Source of the DNA: Neoceratodus forsteri
Lineage: Eukaryota; Chordata; Ceratodontiformes; Ceratodontidae
NCBI GenBank assembly: GCA_016271365.2
Contig: CM028132.1
Span: forward strand, 1,188,651,001 to 1,188,715,000
Direction: 5' to 3'
DNA length: 64,000 nucleotides
Part shown: piece by piece, positions 33,385 to 45,177 of the stretch
Position numbering within the stretch: position 1 is the stretch's first letter
How the letters are laid out: each line of letters opens with the position of its first letter
Made by a program: the position numbers and the translations under genes
Notes under the pieces: generated by a model
Told to the model about the DNA's origin: nothing
Database searches by the model: none
What the model saw: the letters and a program-made list of their open reading frames with translations, nothing else

Positions 33385-36010
33385 GCAATTTTATTTATAA
33401 GGTGCCCAATCCCAGAGGCTCTGGGCACCGAACATGAATAAAATATACAGCAATAAATTAAAACATATAATAAAACCACATTAAAACCATGACAAAATTA
33501 ATATTCTACAATAATAAAAAATTTCCAGAGGGCAAAAACTTCAAGGGACTGGTAGATAATAAGGATGACATCGGCTATCAAAGGCCAGACTGAAGAGGTG
33601 GGCCTTTAGCCTCCCTTTAAACACCTCAATCGAAGGAGCCTCTTGGGCTGCAAATGGAAGCGAGTTCCACAGGGTTGGCCCAGAGACACTAAAAGCATGA
33701 CCTCCCGAGGTCTTTAGCTAAACCCTGGGAATGTCCAGGAGGCCCCTTGAGGAGGAGCAGAGGGAGTGAGCAGAGGACCCCGGTGTAAGGAGCTCAGACA
33801 GATAACCAGGACCCAGCCCATATAGGACCTTAAAGGTGAGAAGACCCACCTTGAAAAGGACCCTCCACCCGACTGGCAGCCAGTGCAGGGCATGTTGGAC
33901 TGGAGTCACATGATGGACCTTGAAAGGCCCATCGGCAACCTGGCCGCTGCATTCTGCACTAGCTGCAGTCTGCAGAGGGTCCTTGCTGTGACCCTGAAGT
34001 ACAGAGCATTACAGTAGTCGAGCCTAGAGGTCACAAAGGCATGCACTAGAGTCAGTAGGTCCTCAGGTGGAATGAGGGGCTTAATCCAGGCAATGTTCTA
34101 CAAGTGGTAAAAACCACTGCTGACTATAGATGACACCTGATCTTCGAAGGTCAATCTGCAGTCAAGGATCGTGCCCAGATTTTGCACCCTCGGAAAAACC
34201 ACCAGTGGCACAGACCCCAGAACAAGTCTAGAGTCCACCCCTGGTGGCAGCCCGTCACACTCATGACCAGGCTCGATTACCAGCACCTCAGTCTTAGCCG
34301 GATTGAGTCTCAGCCAGCTGGGAGCCATCCGGTCATTGGTTTTAGCTAGACAGGTGTTAAGCACATCGACTGCTCCCGATGTTCCAGGTGCAAAAGGCAA
34401 ATACAGTTGGGTGTCATCTGCGCAGCAATGAAACTTCACACTGTTTTGTCACATGATCTCACCCAGGGGCAACATATACACTGTGAACAACATCAGCAAC
34501 AAGATTGAACCCTGAGGAACTCTGTAGGACAGAAGTATTGAGGAGGAGGAGACATTCCCTATCACCACCTGCTGCACTCTGTCTAAGGGATATGACTCAA
34601 ACCATTTGATGACAGTACTGGTGAGTCCTCAAAACTCACAGAGCCGATCAAGAAGCACAACATGATCCACAGTGTCAAAAGCTGAGAAGAGATCGGGAAG
34701 AATAAGAACTGACCTGTCTCTTCTATCTCTAGCCCTGAGCAGATCATTATGCACTCTCTCTAGAGCAGTTTCAGTGCTATGTCTGGCTCAAAAACCAGAC
34801 TGGAAAGGCTCATAGATCTCTGAGGACACCAGACAATCCTCAAGTTGTTGTGCCACCAGTTTCTCAACAGCCTTGCTCAGAGAAGGCAGGTTGGAGATCG
34901 GACAGTAATTCGCCAGGATGTCTGGGTCGAGAGAAGATTTCTTTAGAAGGGGCTTCACCAGTGCTTCTTTCAAAGCAACTGGGAAGACCCCCTCCACCAT
35001 TGAGCACCTGGCAGTCCTGGCGAACACCAGGCTGTTGGCACTGACACAGCCCATTGAGAAACGTGTTGGTGCTGGGTCCAGTTCACAATAGGTGTGCTTC
35101 AGTTTTAAGATCACCTTAGTCACTTCAGACACCACCACTGGCCTAAACTCCTCCCAGACAGGCTGAGTGCCTCTGAAACTCCCAACTCGATCACTGCAAG
35201 GCAAAAGCCTCACTGACAGAATCCCCAACCACATGGCTGACACTCTATCAGACAAAAACAGAGCAAACTCTTCACATTAAGTGGATGAAAAAGCTTTTTT
35301 CGGCCAAAGACAGGCAAGATGTAAGACTTTCCATGGACTGAAACAGCTGAGATGGTCTGTTTCTCCCCACGGCAATTTCCCAGGACAGAAATTAGCCTTC
35401 TTATGGGGAAATCACCCCCTGGTACTCAACATTGTGAGCACACAGGGCTAGCCTGTCGGCCTCCAGCCAGGTCTTCTGCCAGCAATGCCCCAACTTCTGA
35501 CCCCTGATCTTCATCACCTTGAGATCTCCATCAAACCAAGGGGATCTCATATACGGACCGGTGCGATGGCATCTAGAGCTTCAGCAATCACCCTATTATA
35601 GGTGGCTACTGCCTCACCAATGCCAATTGTACATGCTACATCAACCCTAGATACATCAGCTAACTCCAATAGTCCCTCTGGGTCAACTCCTCTTAAAGGG
35701 TGATAGCTGACCATCTCCACAGGGGAGGGACTTTCAGGGGGGGGCCCCAAAGTTGAACTCCACGGTGCAGTGATCAGATCAACCAAATGACCCGATCAGT
35801 CTTGAGGTTATCAATCTGAAGACCCAGCTGGAACACCAGATCAAGTGTGTGGCCATGCTGGTGGGTAGCAGCAGCAACCGCTTGTGACAGGCCCAGTGAT
35901 TACATCAACTGGAGGAGGTCGTAACCAAAACGCGAGGATTCGTCATTGACCCACACATTTAAATCTTCCAGAATTAAACACCTGGGGTCTCCAACACCTG
36001 GCCGACAACA
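33385..36010 (-). mobile_element. L2 LINE, 5'-truncated, 2.6 kb
   Basis: The reverse strand ends in GGCACC TTATAAATAAAATTG, the typical L2-type 3' terminus, preceded by a GGTGCCCA...TGGGCACC hairpin (33398-33430). Coding blocks extend rightwards to about 36010, covering the end of the endonuclease/linker and the RT. Confidence 0.85.
33718..35990 (-). pseudogene. L2 ORF2 (endonuclease end, RT, C-terminus), frameshifted
   Basis: In order from the right: the end of the endonuclease/linker (35990-35547), then KPLLKKSSLDPDILANY, CPISNLPSLSKAVEKLVAQQL and EPFQSGF (34990-34790). After a gap of decayed frames comes FHCCADDTQLYLPF (catalytic box CADD, usually YADD) and LNPAKTEVLVI at about 34435-34270, then the C-terminal LHWLPVGWRVLFKVGLLTFK at 33890-33830. 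All are diagnostic L2 blocks. Multiple frameshifts and the Tyr to Cys change in the catalytic box show it is dead. Confidence 0.85.
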
Positions 36011-36432
36011 AAGTCCGCTACCTTCTATACACAGTATACAGGCACGGTACTGCCTGTATATGTTAAATACTGATATTGCCCTTTAATAACTCCACCCCGT
36101 TCAACTGATTTACTTAAACTTTGACAGGCACAGAACTGGTGCCAGGATCTCTGGATCCTGAAAATGTTGTGACAGTCAGTTCTGTGGGGGAGAGTTTACA
36201 GAGGTGCAAAAAACTTTCAATATGCCAAAATTAAGACTTTCTTGCTCACCAATGACTAAAAAAATTATGTGGATTTTAAACTTGAAACTTACAGGTTAGA
36301 TAGAATTTGCCCCAGGGTGTGTGCTTACAGGTATGTGCTTTTTACTTCTCTGATTTGCCCATTGTTGAGTTACCGTGTTAACTAAAAATGGACCATTTTT
36401 CATGCATGCTCAGTTTAAAATTGAGCATTCCG
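36011..36432. other. Unassigned, with a small hairpin
   Basis: ATACAGGCA ... TGCCTGTAT at 36038-36061 forms a 9-bp stem with a 6-base loop. Nothing else recognised. Confidence 0.5.
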
Positions 36433-36964
36433 AGGCTGGCTTGTCGATGCAGCGGTAGTGTTACCACTTGCGGTGCCGACGACCTCACTTTGGAAGCGAG
36501 CTTGAGAGTTGGAGAGTTGGTCGGGGGGGTTGTACATCACAGGGACTGCTCTCCTCCAGGGAGGGGTGGGACAGGTGCCCGGCATTACCCAGGTCCCTAG
36601 CAGTGGCTGGGGGTCAGCACGCTGAGACCACATACAAAGGGGAGCAGAAGTAGGGCAGATGCCTGGCATGTACGGCCATGGACATCACTGCACACCACTT
36701 CCTCCATGCTGGGGGAGAAAATGGGAAAATGCAGACCGGTAGGATGACACCAGTCTCCAGCAGGCCTCACACCTGGCTATCTGGGCATGTCCGAGTGAAC
36801 CAGATCCTGTTCCTGCTGGGGTTTGCATGGGCCCCAGCCAGGGGTGGCAAGCCATGGGGGAAAGGCCAGACAGGTAGGTCCCAGAGGATGCCAGGGTGAC
36901 AGGGCTGGGGAGACCAGAGAATTGGGACCATTTGGCAGGAAGGAAACAGATAAACAAAAAAAAG
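36433..36964 (+). mobile_element. tRNA-derived SINE, copy 2 (about 530 bp)
   Basis: Head GAGGCTGGCTTGTCGATGCA with GCGGTAGTGTTACCAC (A-box-like); its B-box is degraded. The body shares GCTCTCCT..CAGGGAGGGGT and GGGGTT blocks with copy 1 at 29660. It ends in ACAAAAAAAAG. Flanked by a 13-bp duplication, AAATTGAGCATTC (about 36419) and AAATTTAGCATTC (about 36964). Confidence 0.65.
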
Positions 36965-37849
36965 AAATTTAGCATTCTAAAAATAACTAACTTTCAATGA
37001 ATGCATAAATATGTTCTTTCATTTGGTGAAAATGAGTGCATGTTTATGTGGGTTGTGCTATAAATGTCACCATGAGGTAATGCCTGATGCTGTTTATAGC
37101 ATCTGTTTGAGATTAAACTAGGTCTGATCAGCAGGACTGGGACTATCTGCTATTGCATAGCCCCAACCCCACTGAATGGAGTTGTGTGGCATTTCTTTTG
37201 TTTGGTTTCATTGGCAGCTATTAGCTGCATACCGACCACCCTCAGTGCTGCCAAACAGAAAAATGACACTGGGGTGCCCAATCCCAGTGTCGGTACCTGT
37301 GAATGAAAACTGTTCCTCATAGTCTTTTTATTTACGTGTTTATGTTTTAACCTGAAATAATGGAAACAATCCACTGATGCCTGTTGCAGCTCCCCTGTCT
37401 CCTCTCCCGCCTCCACCACTCCCTGCCTAACCTACTCCAACCCCCCCTCCACTTAACACCTGTTACCCCACACTCCCAGCCACACCTCACTCATGTACAA
37501 TACATCCAAAGTCATAATCCACTTTCTGCTATCCTACTGCTTCAGCAGTGACCAGGGACCCAACCCTTCCGGCCATCTGTGTGCTGGTCCGAGTGCGCCT
37601 GTCAATAGGGTACCAAAATTCCAAATTCGCCTTCCCTTCCCCGAGGTCTGCCCCCCTGGAGTTAGAATATTTAGTTAGGGGGGGAATGGGGGGGCGCAGC
37701 CTCCCACATGGGGGGTGTGGGGGGCACAGCCCCCACATTAAAAGTGGAAGACAAAATTAAATCCTTGGTGCCCTAATGATGGGCGCACTTGGATGGGTGC
37801 GTTTGATGGTAGAACTGGGACCTAAGTGCGATTAATGTCTTTTCTATGC
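36965..37849. other. Unassigned, includes hairpin module
   Basis: At 37263-37287 the sequence ACACTGGG-gtgcccaat-CCCAGTGT forms an 8-bp stem. The same module is arrayed at 48957-49185 and occurs inverted at 62225-62252. The rest is unrecognised; 37600-37740 is G-rich. Confidence 0.5.
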
Positions 37850-38040
37850 ATTTTGAAATTTTACTCATAACTAGGTTGTTTTTTTAACATGTTTGACACA
37901 GATTTTCAGCATGCCCTTTTTTGCCCCAAACTCATGAACAAGGGAGGTGATTTTTTTCAAATCTTGCCTGAAAGGTGATTTCACAGTTGCTCTACGAAAT
38001 CACCCTTCGGGTTGGATTTGATAACTTTCTCCTATGTTTG
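37850..38040. mobile_element. Foldback repeat family F ('CTCATGAAC'), copy A
   Basis: Contains CATAACTAGGTTGT, TTTCAGCATGCCCTTTTTTG, CTCATGAACAAG and an inner palindrome GGTGATTTC ... GAAATCACC around 37988. The same blocks in the same order occur at 50085, 54760 and 55050. Confidence 0.55.
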
Positions 38041-39233
38041 TGCCTTAATAATGCGTCTGTTTTTTGGAAAGAATAGCCTTGAATTTTACATACTGTATGG
38101 GTCCTGGGACCCAGGATCTGAAATTTTGGTAACAACCAGTTTAGCAGTGTAAACATTCTAGAAGGTTGGAATACATAAATATTATCTAATTAAGATCTTT
38201 TTTGCTCCCTTGTAGCTCAAAAACAGCTGGCAGTTGAAACTTGAATATTTCAGATTTGTTAGAGTTTGATACAAGGAGGTGCTTTTGATTGGTGGTTTCG
38301 CTGGAATATGTTTAGTTTAATAATTATTAGAAGATGGGCTTGAAAAATAAGGCAAGCTGATTGGCTGAAAGCCATGGTCAGGCATGCATTTATTTTTCAG
38401 TAGAACCTGGTGAAAAACAGATGCCAGTTCAAGATTCCCCATTACTTGGCATATTCTTGGGTCACCACAAATTTTCAAACTGGCCAACCACCATTTTTTT
38501 CTCTCTCACTTAGCGAGCTTGATCTCCCTAGCCACCACAACAGGACCTAAACTGCCCCACTAAACAGAAACACTGAACAGCCTATGTTTCTTCAAAAAAC
38601 ATAACCCCATCCCCAGAATCCAGCCTGGTTTCTTATTTCAGTCCATTTAAAAACAAAAAGTGACAAGATTAAACCGTCGGTTCCTTGCAGCGCTACACTT
38701 GCGTGGCTAGTGCTATTCCCCATTCAGCTGCTCAGTTTCCCTGCTAAGACAAAAAGAAATGCAAAAACAACAGCGATCTTTGTTTGTCTTAAACAATATT
38801 TCTTCCCTGAACTAAACAGTATATTCCCACTTGCACTCCGTCTCAACTGACTGCGTTCTTTAAAACTGGCATTGGATATTCTCTCAACATTTTCAAGCCC
38901 ATCAAAAAGAAAAATGTTACCTCTTTTCAGATTCAGATCAGCAGGCTACATTCCTTTCTTCTGACATGGGTAATGATAAAGTCAACTAAAATAAAGTGTT
39001 CTCCTCTGCTGTGGTTGTATGTGTGTGTTTGGGGGGGTTGGGCAAAGCAGCAACCAAGCATAACCTGGAGGAGATGCTGATTGCAAAAAAAAAACAACTA
39101 GTTACAAAAAACAAACAAACAAACAAACAAAAAACAGTAGTGCCCTCCAGTGGTGACTCTACCAGTATAGGAACTACTTTACTGGAAGAGTTACTTTTAA
39201 TTTTGTATTTATTTTTTGAATGTATATATACAT
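38041..39233. other. Unassigned sequence
   Basis: No element or coding region recognised. A short (AAAC)n run lies at 39112-39131. Confidence 0.5.
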
Positions 39234-39236
39234 ATT
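39234..39236. repeat. Target-site duplication ATT (left) of Harbinger element
   Basis: ATT precedes the terminal GGGCCGG; the partner is at 46982-46984. Confidence 0.7.
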
Positions 39237-39412
39237 GGGCCGGATATTCAGAGCGGATGTGCCATCGCAAGTACGGAAATGCACCATTGTGCGATATTCA
39301 GTGGGAGGCGGCTGTGCAGTGCAATAAGCAATGAGCCAGAGTGCAACAGTAATGAATGCATGCGCAACCGAAGGGGGCGGAACCATGAATGACATGCGCA
39401 ATGCGATATTCA
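39237..39412. promoter_or_regulatory. Left terminal and subterminal repeats of Harbinger
   Basis: GATATTCA occurs in the TIR (39243) and again as GCGATATTCA at 39291-39300 and 39403-39412, same orientation. Such subterminal repeats are candidate binding sites for the transposase or its Myb-like partner. Confidence 0.55.
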
Positions 39413-39830
39413 ATAGCATGCGCCATGCGCAATGGCGGAGCAAGCGAAAGTTGCGTGACAGCAGAAATGAGCCAAAATAAAAGGGAGCAGGAGAGGGGAG
39501 GAAGAACACAAAAGGGAAGCCACAGGTGGGAGCATGGTGACAGAGAGCCAGGGTGGAATATAAGGAAGCAAGTGCGCAGAACTGGACAGGAGCAGGACAG
39601 GGCCCACCAGAACTGTGCCAGAGACAGGGTAGGAGTGGGTGTGCCCGTGCCACTGTGCAGCAAAGAGCGTGGAGTGCCACAGTGGACTGAGGGCAGTGGC
39701 GGGAGGCAGGACAGCCACAGTCAAAGGCCGGAGGTGTACCCGGTGCAGGGGGAGCATCAGGAACGGACAGCAGGGGGAACAGGACAACAGCCACCCGGGG
39801 GGGGACGGGGGGGGAACACCAGCCAGGGAC

Positions 39831-41012
39831 ATGGCCAGCGCCACCTTCCAGATGGAGGCTGTAATGAGGGGTGTGAGAAGGCAGGCAGCAGGGAGGCGCT
39901 GGCCATGGAAGGGCCCATCGGCGGTACACCCAGAACAGGCAGTACCGAGCCCACACCAGCTTTGATCACTACTCTGACACACAGATTGTGGGCCGGTACC
40001 ACCTGAACTGGGTGATACAGAGGCAGCTCTGTGAGCTGTGCAGTGATGAGATGCAGGCACCCACATGATGGAGCCATGCTCTGTCGGTGGAGACGAAGGT
40101 GACAGCCGTCATGTGCCTGCTCACCACGGGCATCTTCCAGAGACCAACAGGGGACACGGCAGGCATAACTCAGTTGGCCACATCACACCTACTCAAACAA
40201 TTCCTCAGCACACTGCTGCCACATGCTGCAGAGTACATCTGTTTCCCCAGCACAGAGCACACATACAGGAGTTCCACAGGGTAGTACGGTTGCCTGGCAT
40301 GCTCGGGGCCATTGACTGCACCCATGTAGGCATCCGCATGCCACCTGGCCCAGAGGGTGCAGCATATATGAACTGCAAGGGATACCCAAGCATAAACTAC
40401 CAGGTGGTATGCGATGCCAGGGGGCGCATAACCAATGTCTGCGCCACACACCCTGGGGAGCACACAATGCCTTCATCAGGCACCAGTCTGCACTGTGCCA
40501 CAGGTTTGAGAGTGGGGACATCCCCACTGGCCATCCAGTAGGTGAGTATGCATATCACGCAGGATGACGTGAGCAGACATGGGGAGTGCATAGATAGAGG
40601 TGACATGGGTACTGGCCATGTTGGCCCATGGCATAGCGATGCAGACCACCATTCTAATGTCCACCCTCTACACACAGGTGACAGTGGCTACCCGCTACGG
40701 CCCTGGCTGCTCATACTATACTGGTGCCCCACGACCCCATTGCATCTACAGTACAATGAGGCACACGCCACAACACGGAATGTCATTGAGCGGGTGTTCA
40801 GGATCATGAAGGCACGGTTCCGGTACCTGGACACATCAGGTAATGCCCTACAGTACAGCCCCTCGAAGGTCTGTGGGCAATTCCTGACCTGCTGTATCCT
40901 GCACAACATGGCCACCAACTGTGGGATAGCCGTAGAGGTCGAAAAGGGGGACAGCAGTGGGGATGATGAGGACGCTGGTCCAGCTGGTGATGGGCAGCCA
41001 CCCCCTGGGTGA
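39831..41012 (+). pseudogene. HARBI1-like DDE transposase, two exons, decayed
   Basis: Catalyses cut-and-paste transposition. From ATG 39831, then in another frame SFDHYSDTQIVGRYHLNWV (about 39959) and QLCELCSDEMQAPT, an in-frame TGA at 40066, SHALSVETKVTAVMCLLTTG and FQRPTGDTAGITQLATSHLL. A frameshift near 40280 leads to LPGMLGAIDCTHVGI (first catalytic Asp, 40300-40345) and YPSINYQVVCDARGRITNV. A further frameshift near 40457 leads to HNAFIRHQSALCHRFESGD. After the intron: GDSGYPLRPWLL (second Asp), then TTRNVIERVFRIMKARFR (catalytic Glu, 40775-40828) and CILHNMA. The DDE triad is complete. Defects: one stop and about three frameshifts, the first near 39915. The stop could be a CGA-to-TGA CpG decay. 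Confidence 0.88.
40542..40677 (+). other. GT-AG intron in the transposase gene
   Basis: The donor is GTAG|GTGAGT, the acceptor CTCTACACACAG|GTGAC. Removing these 136 bases joins GHPV in frame to GDSGYPLRPW, restoring the family motif; the shared Gly codon spans the junction. Without splicing the frame hits a stop within the intron. Confidence 0.8.
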
Positions 41013-41652
41013 TGAGACCCCCATCTGATCCAGATGGCACAGCTGCACTGGGATGCCATTACAGAGGAGCACTTTGGACAACACAGGTAGGTCACGGGGC
41101 CATGCGCAACCACCAAAGGCAAGGGCACAGCCCACAGACAGGCAGGGCAGGACACCAAGGGTGGACGGCGGTAAGGGAATGGGTCTGAGTGGGGCACCAC
41201 ACATGGCAGCAGGGATGGGCAGGGCCGAACACGACACATGCACATACACGCACACACACCACTACACATGCACAAGGGGTAAACAGTACGCCAACCCCAA
41301 CAGCCACCCCCAACCCTACACAGGACCACACATGACCATGCCCAGTGGCCGTCACTGTGCATGCCTCAGATGCTGGGCACCATTGCACACTGGCGGACAG
41401 TGTAATGCAGGCATCATCATGCACACACCACAGTGGCCAGCAGCCGGGAGGGTGTGCACAGGGACCATGTGTATGCAGGGCCTGGTACCCCAACCGTGCA
41501 TCGCACAATGCACACCACACTGCACATAGGGCAGCGGCAGATAGTGGCAATGGTGGGAGACAGGTCCGTCATGCAGCACAGTACCACGGCCGCTACGGAT
41601 GCATGGGCAGCCCCGCTGAGAACTGCCAGCCATATCAGGCTGACTATTGGCC
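41013..41652. other. Harbinger interior between transposase 3' end and Myb gene 1 3' end
   Basis: Tail-to-tail gap. A remnant AQLHWDAITEEHFGQHR at about 41037-41090 may be the true transposase C-terminus in another frame. CA-rich words lie at 41240-41270. Long shadow frames here have no family support. Confidence 0.45.
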
Positions 41653-43211
41653 TCATGGGGTGGCACCAATGGTCCCCCAGGGGTGACGCTGCGTGAATGT
41701 GACCGTGTCCACGCAGGGGCCTGCAGCCCACCGAACATGCCCGCACCAGGCGTGCTCGGTATGCCCACAGCTGAACCCGGTGTCGACATAGCAGGTGTCG
41801 CACGATGCTGGGAACGCGGGGGTGGACATGACACAGTGTGGTGTCCGCAGCGGCTGGGCACTGAACTGGGTGCCCAGTGTAGACATGACAGTTGTCAAAG
41901 CAGTGATCTGCCAGTCAATGGCAGCATTCACATCCGCCCGCTGACGGACCATCTCTGCCAGTAGCAAGCCGTGGTCCCTGCTGCGCCACTCGTCTGCCTG
42001 GTGCAGAACCACACTGAGCACATCCACCGCCGTCATGAGCCGCATCTGCTGATCCACTGATGCCTGGAAAAGATGGCTGTGTTCGTCAAAGAGGTCATCT
42101 GCTGGTCCGGCATACTGTCCTTCATGGTGTTCCTGGCCCTGCTGGCCAGCACCCCTTGATGTTAGGTGCTGCACACCAGAGTCATGCTAGGGCACATCCA
42201 CACATGGTGCACTGCCACTGCCCCCTGACACTGTCCCCCTCGCCATTGGCCGACTGCTGGCGCTGCCGCTCCGGCTGTCGATCCCCAGGGCTCACTGGTG
42301 CTGCCACAGCAGCTGCAACAGGCCCACTGCCCTGGATGCACACCAGTGCTGCACCACTGGGGCATACAGGCACAGGCTGGGACTGGGTTGCCTGCTGTGG
42401 GACCATCCTGTGTCCCACATGTATCACTGTCCGGGACGTGTGGTCCATCATCATCAGTGTTGGATCCGGCCCCAATCTGTGTCTCAGCACGCTGAAGACT
42501 GTGGGCGCTTTCAAGGTGGGACACAGGCAGGGCCTTGTCCGTACCCGCACCACCCACATCAGTCCTGACAGACGTGCAGGTATGCACTTGGCCAGTCCCT
42601 TGGACACCTGTGGAGGTGGATGGGCGATCCTCCGTGTCCAGGGCCTCCCTCTTGGTGGACACACCCACCACCGCTGCCCCATGTAGATGCTCAGGAGCTG
42701 TAAGGGAACACATTAGCATCAGTGACTCTGCTTCGCCCTGTGGCATGCCCTCCACCACCCACACACTGACAGCACAGGACCTACCATGCAGTGATGGACT
42801 GCCACCCATCTGGAAGCCACCACCAGGAATGCCCTCGATGGCACAATGCCGAATGCTGCTGGCCACCCGCTCCTCCTGTGGCATCAGGCATAGTAGATCT
42901 GGCTGGCCCCCAACGGTGGCAGTACGTGCAGCCCAGATGGCAGCCACGTTGTCCTTGATCCGCCTCCTGTCCGTGCCAACCTTCTTCTTGCACTCCTGCA
43001 TGGACCGCTGGTAGCTGCCATGCTGGTTCACGGCACACGCCACCTCACCCCACGCTGCAGCACGGGCCTGTGGCATTCCCCGCTGTCTGCTGCGCAGTGG
43101 TTCCCTGTCCAGATATGCCTTGAACAGGGCATCTGATTCTGCCCTGGTGAAGTTGGGCCTCCTCCTCCTTCTCCCCCTTCCCTGTTCCTCCTCTTCCTTA
43201 CGCTTGGTCAT
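41653..43211 (-). CDS. Myb/SANT-like accessory protein 1 of Harbinger
   Basis: Start ATG at 43211, giving a basic leader MTKRKEEEEQGRGRRRRRPNF (nuclear-localisation-like), then a three-helix Myb/SANT-like domain. Landmarks are RRPNFTRAESDALFKAYL, AWGEVACAVNQHG, RSMQECKKKVGTDRRRIKD and LMPQEERVASSI. This is the pattern of Myb/SANT-like proteins paired with PIF/Harbinger transposases. An 87-bp GT-AG intron is possible (42784-42698), though the frame also reads through. Downstream, a Ser/Thr/Gly-rich linker leads to a helical segment at about 42090-41870 (LFDEHSHLFQASVDQQM, VLHQADEWRSRDHGLL), probably oligomerisation. The frame join near 42170 is unclear, so the 3' end is approximate. The first exon is intact. 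Role: binds element ends and helps recruit the transposase (family knowledge). Confidence 0.75.
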
Positions 43212-43359
43212 GCTCGAGTCTGTGGGAATGACAGGTGTTACCTTGGACTGTGCAGTCCCATTCAGCCCTCCCAAACATTAGTCCCCACATCCCAACAGCC
43301 TGCAACCCACCACAATGGACTGCAATACCTAACCATGGCCTCTGCAGCCCCATGTCGCA

Positions 43360-43367
43360 TTTATATA
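43360..43367 (-). promoter_or_regulatory. TATA box for Myb-like gene 1
   Basis: On the reverse strand CTATATAA sits about 150 bases before the ATG at 43211, in the 780-base gap between the two divergent Myb-like genes. A GTGATATTCA-type site is nearby (43467-43477). Confidence 0.45.
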
Positions 43368-43991
43368 GCGCAACGCGTGCAAATGAGGGCAGGCGCAACT
43401 GTAAGTGGATGCTAATGTAGTGGATGCGCCATGGAATGGCTAATGGGCAGATTTGCATATGCTGGCTGAATATCACGCTGTTGCGCCTTGCGCATTGTTG
43501 TTGAGCATGCTCAGGCTATGGCGCAGCACTGTGACGTGCGCAATCGGCACCACACAGTGCATGCCCCAGGGCACTGATGCCGATGCATGCGGTGCTGCTG
43601 ACTTGCTGTGCATGGGAGGCAGTGCAGGGCATGGCCTCCACTGTGCCTGTGGTGCAAGTGTGCTGTTTGCCCGTGTGGTGCTCGTGCCTTGGTGCACCAT
43701 GGGCGCCATGGCGCCACACCACGGTAGGCCACTGCAGGGTGTCACACTCATGCATCCTACCGCACTACACGCAGGGCATCCCAGTAGCGCTGTGGCGCTC
43801 CATGCGCGGACAGACCCTTGACCCTGTGTGGTCGACCTTTGCCCCTAGGTGCCATGCGTCTGCATGGTTGCACCCCTATCATGCAGTCCGGTGAAAGCAT
43901 GATAGGGACTGGCAGCGCAGTACCATGCTGCCTCCGTACGTGGGGCATGTGCACTACAGAGCGCCATTTTGCTTGCGATTACAACGGCAAG

Positions 43992-45174
43992 ATGCCACGT
44001 ACAAGAGCACAGGTCTGGAGCACCATTGAGTTGGCAAACTTGGTGGCCCTAGTAGAGCCACATGCTGGTGCCCTCTTTGGGCAAGAACCCCTCAACAGGC
44101 CATGGACTGCTGTGTGGCAGGAGGTGTCAGAGGGCCTGGAGGAGGCGACTGGGATCGGCCGGTCAGCAGAGCAGTGTTGCCACCGGTATGGTGACCTACA
44201 GCAGCGGGACCCTGATCACCTGGGGCATCTGCAGGCATGCGCCCAGCGAGGTGCCATGCCACGGCCAGGTAGGTACTCCATCCAAACACTGGTAGTGTCC
44301 ATCTGTCCGGGTATCGTGTTGTGCATCAGGCCACACCTCAGGGGGGTGGGGGCAGGGGCCATCTAGTGGTGGTGGTGGTGGGGGGGTGCGTCATGGATGG
44401 GCTATGTGGGCACGCACACACCGGGGGTGGAGGCTCTGTTACTGAACTGTACTAATGTTTCCCTCTCCATGTTTGCACCCTAGGCCTGGAGGAGCACCAT
44501 AGGGCATGACTGGCCTGTGAACAGGGGAGCAGGCTAGAGCGGGTGCAGTCCAGTTGCAGCCAGGCCACGTTGGAGGGGTCATGGGTCAGCAGCACCCCCT
44601 GCTGGCCAGGATGCAGGTGAGTGTCGTGTTTCCCCTTACATCTGTGCATGCTGGGTTGCAGGGGTGGTGGCGGGGCATGGCCACCCGCACTTGGCCCCAC
44701 TGCCGTGGACGCCACACAGTGTACTCAGCACTATCCTGTGGCACTGCATGTGTGGGTGGGTGTCGCAGGTGGGCTGCGCGTACACTGGGTCCATGGCTGT
44801 GCCACTGCCATCGCACTGCATAGCCATGTCACTGTACGGCCATGGTGGTGCTGTGCGGGACATGGGCGGTGGGTGTGTGCAGCATTCTGCATGGCCATGG
44901 GTGCCTGGGTAGGTGGGTCATGTGGGTGCGGACACTGTGGGTGGTCACATGCCATCACAGGGGCGTGGCCCATGGCTGTATGCCGTGCACATTGGGTGGG
45001 CTGCAGGGGTCTGGCCAGTCACACGTAATGACTCTGCTCCCTTGTCCTAGGTGGACAACGCTGGACTGCCCTAGAATGAAATGTCCAGGAGCTGCTGCAG
45101 CTGTCGAGGGCCACCCTGGAGCTGCTGCAATGTATGGACAGGGGTGACAGAAGGAGGCATAGGAGGCGCCACTG
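43992..45174 (+). pseudogene. Myb/SANT-like protein 2 of Harbinger, probably three exons
   Basis: Exon 1 (43992-44268) starts MPRTRAQVWSTIELANLVAL and contains LVEPHAGALFG, two Trp about 4 residues apart (PWTAVWQEV) and AEQCCHRYGDLQQR. The Trp spacing and the C-x-x-R-x-x-D-L ending are those of a Myb/SANT-like (trihelix) DNA-binding domain, but the sequence differs clearly from protein 1. A donor CAG|GTAGGT follows. Exon 2 (44484-44616, acceptor CACCCTAG, donor CAG|GTGAGT) has a TGA nine codons in. Exon 3 (about 45051-45174, acceptor TTGTCCTAG) contains a leucine-rich tail, ELLQLSRATLELLQCMDRG, in a frame that does not follow from exon 2 without a shift. The domain exon looks intact, the rest decayed. 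Confidence 0.65.
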
Positions 45175-45177
45175 AGA

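Noticed and set aside
37601..37740. G-rich stretch as a G-quadruplex or promoter island
   Set aside because: G-runs are irregular and no TSS-like context or gene is near; evidence too weak.
39174..40066. Reverse-strand frames of 218-260 codons over the transposase
   Set aside because: They are antisense shadows of the Harbinger transposase; the + strand carries the family motifs.
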